Positions 6,539-10,651 of a DNA stretch of 10,651 nucleotides are shown piece after piece. The number at the start of each line of letters is the position of its first letter. Within the stretch, counting starts at the first letter, position 1. The notes below the pieces were generated by a model. The model ran no database searches, was not told where the DNA came from, and worked only from the letters and a program-made list of their open reading frames with translations. The DNA comes from Deltaproteobacteria bacterium (GTDB lineage: Bacteria > Desulfobacterota > Binatia > Binatales > Binataceae). The stretch covers positions 1-10,651 of the forward strand of contig JAJXYM010000382.1 in NCBI GenBank assembly GCA_021780585.1, in the 5' to 3' direction. Both the position numbers and the translations under genes were made by a program.

Positions 6539-7806
6539 TGTACCGTGACGCTTCGCAACGTCCGGCGCTGTCCGCCGGCGCTACCGACTCAATCCCGTCG
6601 CCCGCCGCTGGCGGTCGCCGCGCGCCAACCCGCTATCAGCGCGATTCGCCGCACGCGTGGCGGATGGTCGCGGCGGGTTTCCTCGCGACCTTCACGCTGT
6701 TCGGGGTGGCCTACAGCTTCGGCGCGTTCTTCCGACCGATCGCGGCGGAATTCGGCGCCAGCCGCTCGGCGACCTCGGCGATCTTTTCGATCACCGCCTT
6801 CGTCTATTTTTTGCTCGGTCCCCTCACCGGCCATCTGGCCGACCGTTTCGGACCGCGTCCGGTGGCGGCGGCGGGCGCGATCGCGACCGGCGCGGGACTG
6901 ATTCTCACCGCGTCGATCCATCGGCTGGCGCAAGCCTACCTCACCTACGGCCTGGGCGTCGGGATCGGCGTGGCGTGCTGTTACGTGCCGCTGGTGGCCA
7001 CCGTCAGCGGATGGTTCCTCAAGCGGCGCAATACGGCGCTGGGGATTGCGGTGTCGGGAATTGGGGCGGGAACGCTTACGGTCGCGCCGCTGGCGGCAGC
7101 GCTAATCAAGCATTACGGATGGCGCGAGGCGTACGCGATCATGGGCGTGGGCGCGACGGCCAGCCTGCTGGTATGCGCCTGGCTGGCGGAGCCGCCGCCG
7201 GTCGAACTCGATTCGCCGCCGGCGCCGATGCGCGAGATTTTCCGCTCGGCGCCGTTTCGGCTGATGTACGCGGCCTGCCTGCTGTGGACGGTGGCGACGG
7301 CGGTGCCGTTCGTCTTTTTGCCGTCGTTCGCCCATAGCCTCGGGATCAAGCCGGTCGCGGCGGCGACCCTGGTGGGAATTATCGGATTCGCCAGCACGGC
7401 GGGACGGGTCGGCCTCGGCCCGATCGCCGATCGCCACGGGATTATCCGGGCGTTCCAGGGATGTATCCTGGCGCTGGGCCTGAGCTTCGCGGTGTGGCTC
7501 GCGGCCGCGTCGTACTGGCCGCTGGCGGCCTTCGCGCTGGCGATGGGAGTGAGTTACGGCGGCGCGGTCGCGCTCACGCCGGCGGTGGTGGCGGAGTTAT
7601 TCGGCTCGCGCGGCTTGGGCGTGGTTCTCGGAATGCTGTACACCAGCAGCGCGATCGGCACGCTGCTTGGACCGCCGCTCTGCGGCGCGATTATCGACCA
7701 CACCGGCAGCTACCGGATCGCGGTCGCGTTCACGATGGCGCTGACCATGGGCTCCTTCGCGGTCCTGCTTCCGCTCGGACGCGCTGAGCGAATCGCCGGC
7801 GACTGA
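6538..7806 (+). CDS. MFS transporter, monocarboxylate / oxalate-formate carrier-like
   Basis: 422 residues from the ATG at 6538; a GTG at 6529 is in frame, but it overlaps the -10 box of the likely promoter. A hydrophilic N-terminal tail of about 40 residues is followed by about 12 hydrophobic segments in two halves split by a short cytoplasmic loop (EPPPVELDSPPAPMREIF). MFS motif A is seen as GHLADRFGPR between TM2 and TM3 (98-107), with a second-half counterpart GLGPIADRHG. The opening WRMVAAGF...AYSFGAFF and the segment VSGWFLKRRNTALGIAVSGIGAG are typical of the MCT/OFA-like branch, which moves lactate, pyruvate, oxalate or other carboxylates. The exact substrate cannot be read from sequence. 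Its place 60 bp after pckG fits carboxylate uptake feeding gluconeogenesis (inference). Confidence 0.88.
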   Translation: MYRDASQRPALSAGATDSIPSPAAGGRRAPTRYQRDSPHAWRMVAAGFLATFTLFGVAYSFGAFFRPIAAEFGASRSATSAIFSITAFVYFLLGPLTGHLADRFGPRPVAAAGAIATGAGLILTASIHRLAQAYLTYGLGVGIGVACCYVPLVATVSGWFLKRRNTALGIAVSGIGAGTLTVAPLAAALIKHYGWREAYAIMGVGATASLLVCAWLAEPPPVELDSPPAPMREIFRSAPFRLMYAACLLWTVATAVPFVFLPSFAHSLGIKPVAAATLVGIIGFASTAGRVGLGPIADRHGIIRAFQGCILALGLSFAVWLAAASYWPLAAFALAMGVSYGGAVALTPAVVAELFGSRGLGVVLGMLYTSSAIGTLLGPPLCGAIIDHTGSYRIAVAFTMALTMGSFAVLLPLGRAERIAGD

Positions 7807-7835
7807 GCGGCGCGCCGGCCGTCGCGCGCCGCTTT
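7806..7835 (+). terminator. Hairpin terminator between the convergent MFS and ftsZ genes
   Basis: AGCGGCGCGC (7806-7815), an eight-base loop and GCGCGCCGCT (7824-7833) form a perfect 10-bp stem starting on the last base of the MFS stop codon. A short TTT (7833-7835) follows on the plus strand. A second weaker inverted repeat (CGCCCG 7843-7848, CGGGCG 7863-7868) may serve the minus-strand ftsZ transcript. The 67-bp gap holds nothing else. Confidence 0.6.
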
Positions 7836-7873
7836 CGATCGTCGCCCGCCCGCAAGCGTTCCCGGGCGCGCCG

Positions 7874-9226
7874 CTATTCGGTCGGCTTGCGCAGGAACGC
7901 CGGGATATCGAGTTTGTCGTCGGCCTCGACCGCGTCGTTGGCGCCGAGCCGGGTCGGTCCCTGGTTACGCGGATCGGCTTCGGCGTTGCGCCGCTTGAAC
8001 GCTGGAATATCGAGGCTGTTCTCGTCGACAATCATGCCGAGCCGGCGCACCGGCTTGCCGCCGAAGGTGGTGGCGTTGGGCGGAATCCGCGGCGCCGCGA
8101 TCGGGGCCGAACGCGGCGCAGGCGGCAGCGGCGCCATCTGCGGCATCGGCGGCGCGGTAATCAGCGGCTGCTGAACCACGTCCATCGGCCGCGTCATCGC
8201 GGACTGCACCGGCGCGGTGACCGGCGCGCCGCCCGGCGAATAACGCGGAATGATACGGCCTTCGAGCTCGCGATCGCCGAACCCCGTGGCGATCACGGTG
8301 ACGTGGATTTCGTCGCTGATCTTTTCGTCGATCACGGCGCCGAAAATGATGTTCGCGTCCTCGTGCGCCTCTTCCTGAATCAGGCTCGCCGCCTCGTTGA
8401 CCTCGTACAGCGACATGTCGGGTCCGCCGGTGACGTTGATCAGCAGGCCGCGCGCGCCCTTGATCGAAACGTCCTCGAGCAGCGGGCTCGAGATCGCGCG
8501 CTGCGCCGCCTCGACCGCGCGGTTTTCGCCGCCGGCGCGCGCCGCGCCCATCATCGCCATGCCCATCTCGGCCATGATCGAGCGCACGTCGGCGAAATCG
8601 AGATTGATCAGGCCATGCACCGTGACCAGCTCCGAGATGCCGCGCACGGCCTGCAGCAGCACGTCGTCCGCGCGCTGAAAGGCCTCCTTGAGCGAGGTCG
8701 TGCGGCTCGCGATCGAGAGCAGACGCTGATTCGGAATCGTGATCAGCGTATCGACCGCGTTCTTGAGCTCGCGCAAGCCTTCCTCGGCCTGACCCATCCG
8801 CTTGCGTCCCTCGAACTGGAACGGCTTGGTGACGACGCCGACCGTGAGCGCGCCGGAGTCGCGCGCGATCCGCGCGATCACGGGCGCCGATCCGGTGCCG
8901 GTGCCGCCGCCCATCCCGGCCGTGACGAAAACCATTTCGGCGTCGCCGATCAGCTCGCGCAGGCGCTCCTCGTCCTCGAGCGCGGCCTTGCGGCCGATTT
9001 CGGGATTGCCGCCGGTGCCGCGCCCGCGCGTGAGCATCGTGCCCATCTGGAAACGAATTGGCGCGGTGTTGCCCTGCAAAGCCTGGGTGTCGGTGTTGCA
9101 GGCGACGAACTCGACGTTGCGCAAACCCGCCGCGATCATGTGATTGACCGCGTTGCCGCCGCATCCACCCGCGCCGATAACCTTGATCCGCGCGCCGGGA
9201 TCGATGTTTTCAACCAATTCGATCAT
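7874..9226 (-). CDS. ftsZ: Cell division protein FtsZ with doubled C-terminal peptide
   Basis: Tubulin-like GTPase that polymerises into the Z-ring at mid-cell and recruits the divisome. 450 residues from the ATG at 9226, with GGAGGAGG seven bases upstream; the frame extends further upstream without such a site. The N-terminal GTPase domain begins IKVIGAGGCGGNAVNHM, carries the tubulin signature GGGTGTG (106-112) and the T7 synergy loop NLDFADV with Asp210 and Asp213, so it should be active. After about 325 comes a Pro/Ala-rich linker, then LDIPAFKRR (405-413), about 25 linker residues, and a terminal LDIPAFLRK (439-447). The latter is the usual conserved peptide that binds FtsA and other partners; the former is an extra copy. 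Transcribed with ftsA 65 bp upstream. A possible -10 (CATAAT, complement of 9275-9280) lies in that gap. Confidence 0.98.
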   Translation of the reverse strand: MIELVENIDPGARIKVIGAGGCGGNAVNHMIAAGLRNVEFVACNTDTQALQGNTAPIRFQMGTMLTRGRGTGGNPEIGRKAALEDEERLRELIGDAEMVFVTAGMGGGTGTGSAPVIARIARDSGALTVGVVTKPFQFEGRKRMGQAEEGLRELKNAVDTLITIPNQRLLSIASRTTSLKEAFQRADDVLLQAVRGISELVTVHGLINLDFADVRSIMAEMGMAMMGAARAGGENRAVEAAQRAISSPLLEDVSIKGARGLLINVTGGPDMSLYEVNEAASLIQEEAHEDANIIFGAVIDEKISDEIHVTVIATGFGDRELEGRIIPRYSPGGAPVTAPVQSAMTRPMDVVQQPLITAPPMPQMAPLPPAPRSAPIAAPRIPPNATTFGGKPVRRLGMIVDENSLDIPAFKRRNAEADPRNQGPTRLGANDAVEADDKLDIPAFLRKPTE

Positions 9227-9291
9227 TGCCGAACCTCCTCCGCCCCGCTCGCGCGAATCGCCGCGCTCGCCGCCATTATGATTTTTTTGGC

Positions 9292-10509
9292 TCAAAAGAA
9301 ATCCCTGACCCAATCGCTCACGCGCGTGCGGAGCCGTCCCCAGCGTCCGTGCCGCGCGAATCCGTTATGGTGATTGCGGCTGTCGCCCGCATACATCAGC
9401 AGGCCCGCCGCCGTCGTGAACATCGGCTTCATCAACTCCTCGGGCATCCCCTTGAGATTGATCGGCAGGCCGCGGCGCACCGGCAGGCCGAAAATCCGCT
9501 CGGCCAGCTCCTGTGTGCCCTCGAGCAGCGAAGTCCCGCCCACCAGCACCACGCCCGAGGCGAGGCTTTCGGCGACGCCCGAGCGATACAGCTCGCGCTG
9601 CGCGAGGGCGAAGATTTCCTCCATGCGCGGTTCGATAATCTCGCCCAGCAGACGGCGCGGAATCACCCGCGGCTCGCGTCCGCCGACGCCCGGCACCTGC
9701 ACCATCTCCTCGCGCCCGACGATCAGGTTGGTCGCCGCGCCGTGACTCATCTTGAGCCGTTCGGCGTCGTTGAGCGGCGTGCGCAGGCCGGCGGCGACGT
9801 CGCCGGTCAGATGGCTGCCGCCGATCGGCAGCACCGCGGTATGCATCACGGCGCCGTTGAGGAAAACGATCACGTCGGTGGTGCCGCCGCCAATATCGAT
9901 CAGCGCGACGCCGAGCTCGCGCTCCTCGGGAAAGAGCGCCGCGTCGGCCGAGGCCAGCGGCTCGAACATCATCGCGGCGGAGGTGACGTTGGCGCGCTCG
10001 CAGCATTTGGCGAGGTTCTGGCCGTAGCTTTGCGCGGCGGTGACGATATGGATGCGCGCCTCGAGCCGCACGCCCGCCATCCCGATCGGATCGCGCACGC
10101 CCTCCTGATCGTCGACCGCGAACTGCTGCGGCAGGATATGGAGCACCTGGCGATCCAGCGGAATCGCGACCGCGCGCGCCGCGTCGATCACCCGTTCGAC
10201 GTCGCGGCCGCCCACTTCGCCGCCGCGCACGGCGACGATCCCGTGGCTGTTGAGCCCGCGCACATGCGCTCCGGAGACGCCGACGACGACGGCTCCGATC
10301 CGCGCGCCGGCGGCCTTTTCCGCCTGATCGATCGCCGCGCGGATCGCCTCGACCGTCGCCTCGATATTGACCACCACGCCCTTGCGCAGACCGGCGCAGG
10401 GCGCGACGCCGTAACCGATCGGCTCGAGCGCGCCGTCCGCGCCGGCCTCCGCGAGCAGCGCGCAGACCTTGCTCGTGCCGACATCGAGTCCCGCGATCGC
10501 GTTCCTCAT
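9292..10509 (-). CDS. ftsA: Cell division protein FtsA
   Basis: Actin-like ATPase that tethers FtsZ filaments to the inner membrane and signals to the late divisome. 405 residues, normal for the family. Visible parts: phosphate-1 loop LDVGTSK (8-14), a 1C subdomain between about 80 and 160, phosphate-2 IDIGGGTTD (204-212), the adenosine-binding loop VLVGGTSLLEG (321-331), and a C-terminal amphipathic helix (GRLRTRVSDWVRDFF, 391-405) rich in Arg and Trp/Phe, as expected for the membrane-targeting sequence. The start at 10509 overlaps the stop of the upstream ftsQ-like frame as ATGA, suggesting translational coupling. ftsZ follows after 65 bp in the standard dcw order. FtsA and the doubled FtsZ peptide are expected direct partners. 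Confidence 0.97.
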   Translation of the reverse strand: MRNAIAGLDVGTSKVCALLAEAGADGALEPIGYGVAPCAGLRKGVVVNIEATVEAIRAAIDQAEKAAGARIGAVVVGVSGAHVRGLNSHGIVAVRGGEVGGRDVERVIDAARAVAIPLDRQVLHILPQQFAVDDQEGVRDPIGMAGVRLEARIHIVTAAQSYGQNLAKCCERANVTSAAMMFEPLASADAALFPEERELGVALIDIGGGTTDVIVFLNGAVMHTAVLPIGGSHLTGDVAAGLRTPLNDAERLKMSHGAATNLIVGREEMVQVPGVGGREPRVIPRRLLGEIIEPRMEEIFALAQRELYRSGVAESLASGVVLVGGTSLLEGTQELAERIFGLPVRRGLPINLKGMPEELMKPMFTTAAGLLMYAGDSRNHHNGFARHGRWGRLRTRVSDWVRDFF

Positions 10510-10651
10510 CGGGGCGCCCCCGCGACGCGCGGCGCGCGCGGCGCCGTCACATATGCGACTTTGCGGGCGGCGCCGAACCGGCGATCGCCGCCGGTCGCGG
10601 CCCGGCGCAGCCGCACCACGGCGGCGTCGCTCGCGGTCAGATCGATCGCCG
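10506..10651 (-). CDS. ftsQ: Probable FtsQ, C-terminal end only
   Basis: Reading leftward from the window edge, one open frame of 47 residues (first whole codon at 10649) ends at TGA 10508-10506, overlapping the ftsA ATG. It contains AIDLTASDAAVVRLRR followed by a basic, Ala/Arg-rich tail ending AGAPR. FtsQ proteins end their beta domain with a similar strand (IDLRFxDxVVVR), and ftsQ normally precedes ftsA in the dcw cluster. The assignment rests mostly on position because the POTRA and membrane segments lie outside the window. Confidence 0.6.
   Translation of the reverse strand, partial: AIDLTASDAAVVRLRRAATGGDRRFGAARKVAYVTAPRAPRVAGAPR

Noticed and set aside
8303..9373. Long plus-strand frame of 356 codons opposite ftsZ
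   Set aside because: It is antisense to a certain ftsZ, has Arg/Asp/Ala-rich low-complexity content with no domain, and arises from GC-rich codon bias. The same applies to the alternative minus-strand frame at 7965-9164.
1..10651. CRISPR array, tRNA, rRNA, transposon ends or phage genes
   Set aside because: No regularly spaced repeats, no cloverleaf-like or rRNA-like sequence and no transposase or integrase motif were seen on either strand.

Overview
This is a GC-rich chromosomal window (roughly two-thirds G+C by eye) carrying ordinary bacterial housekeeping genes beside a small accessory stretch. FtsZ, FtsA and a probable FtsQ end, plus two Sec-type signal peptides, point to a didermic bacterium. 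The style (many GCG/GCC/CGC/GGC codons, GTP-type PEPCK, paired DUF455-like proteins) would suit an uncultured soil or subsurface lineage related to Binatota or Desulfobacterota. That placement is a guess; no rRNA or other decisive marker is present.

Left part (1-2055, plus strand): the end of an unrecognised small protein, then two closely related ferritin-like proteins in tandem. Both keep a full set of candidate di-iron ligands. A long hairpin with a T-run closes this unit, and it lies partly inside the 3' end of the convergent next gene.

Middle (2045-4279): two divergent exported proteins share an 86-bp promoter gap inside a conspicuously AT-rich patch. The minus-strand one is unrecognised. 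The plus-strand one is a five-Asp-box (BNR) repeat protein whose frame is broken by one base in a run of six C. A GC-rich, hairpin-rich gap of about 420 bp follows (4280-4701).

Right-centre (4702-7806, plus strand): GTP-dependent PEP carboxykinase, with a leader holding a twin AGGTAAC repeat and a strong hairpin, then an MFS transporter resembling monocarboxylate/oxalate-formate carriers. The transporter seems to have its own promoter with a leaderless start. Together they could link organic-acid uptake to gluconeogenesis (inference).

Right (7874-10651, minus strand): the division cluster read as ftsQ (C-terminal end only), ftsA, ftsZ. ftsQ and ftsA overlap by ATGA. FtsZ carries two copies of the LDIPAF C-terminal peptide, the most interesting protein-level feature here. 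I found no CRISPR array, tRNA, rRNA, insertion sequence, phage gene or recognisable defence system, and nothing I would call a wholly new system.
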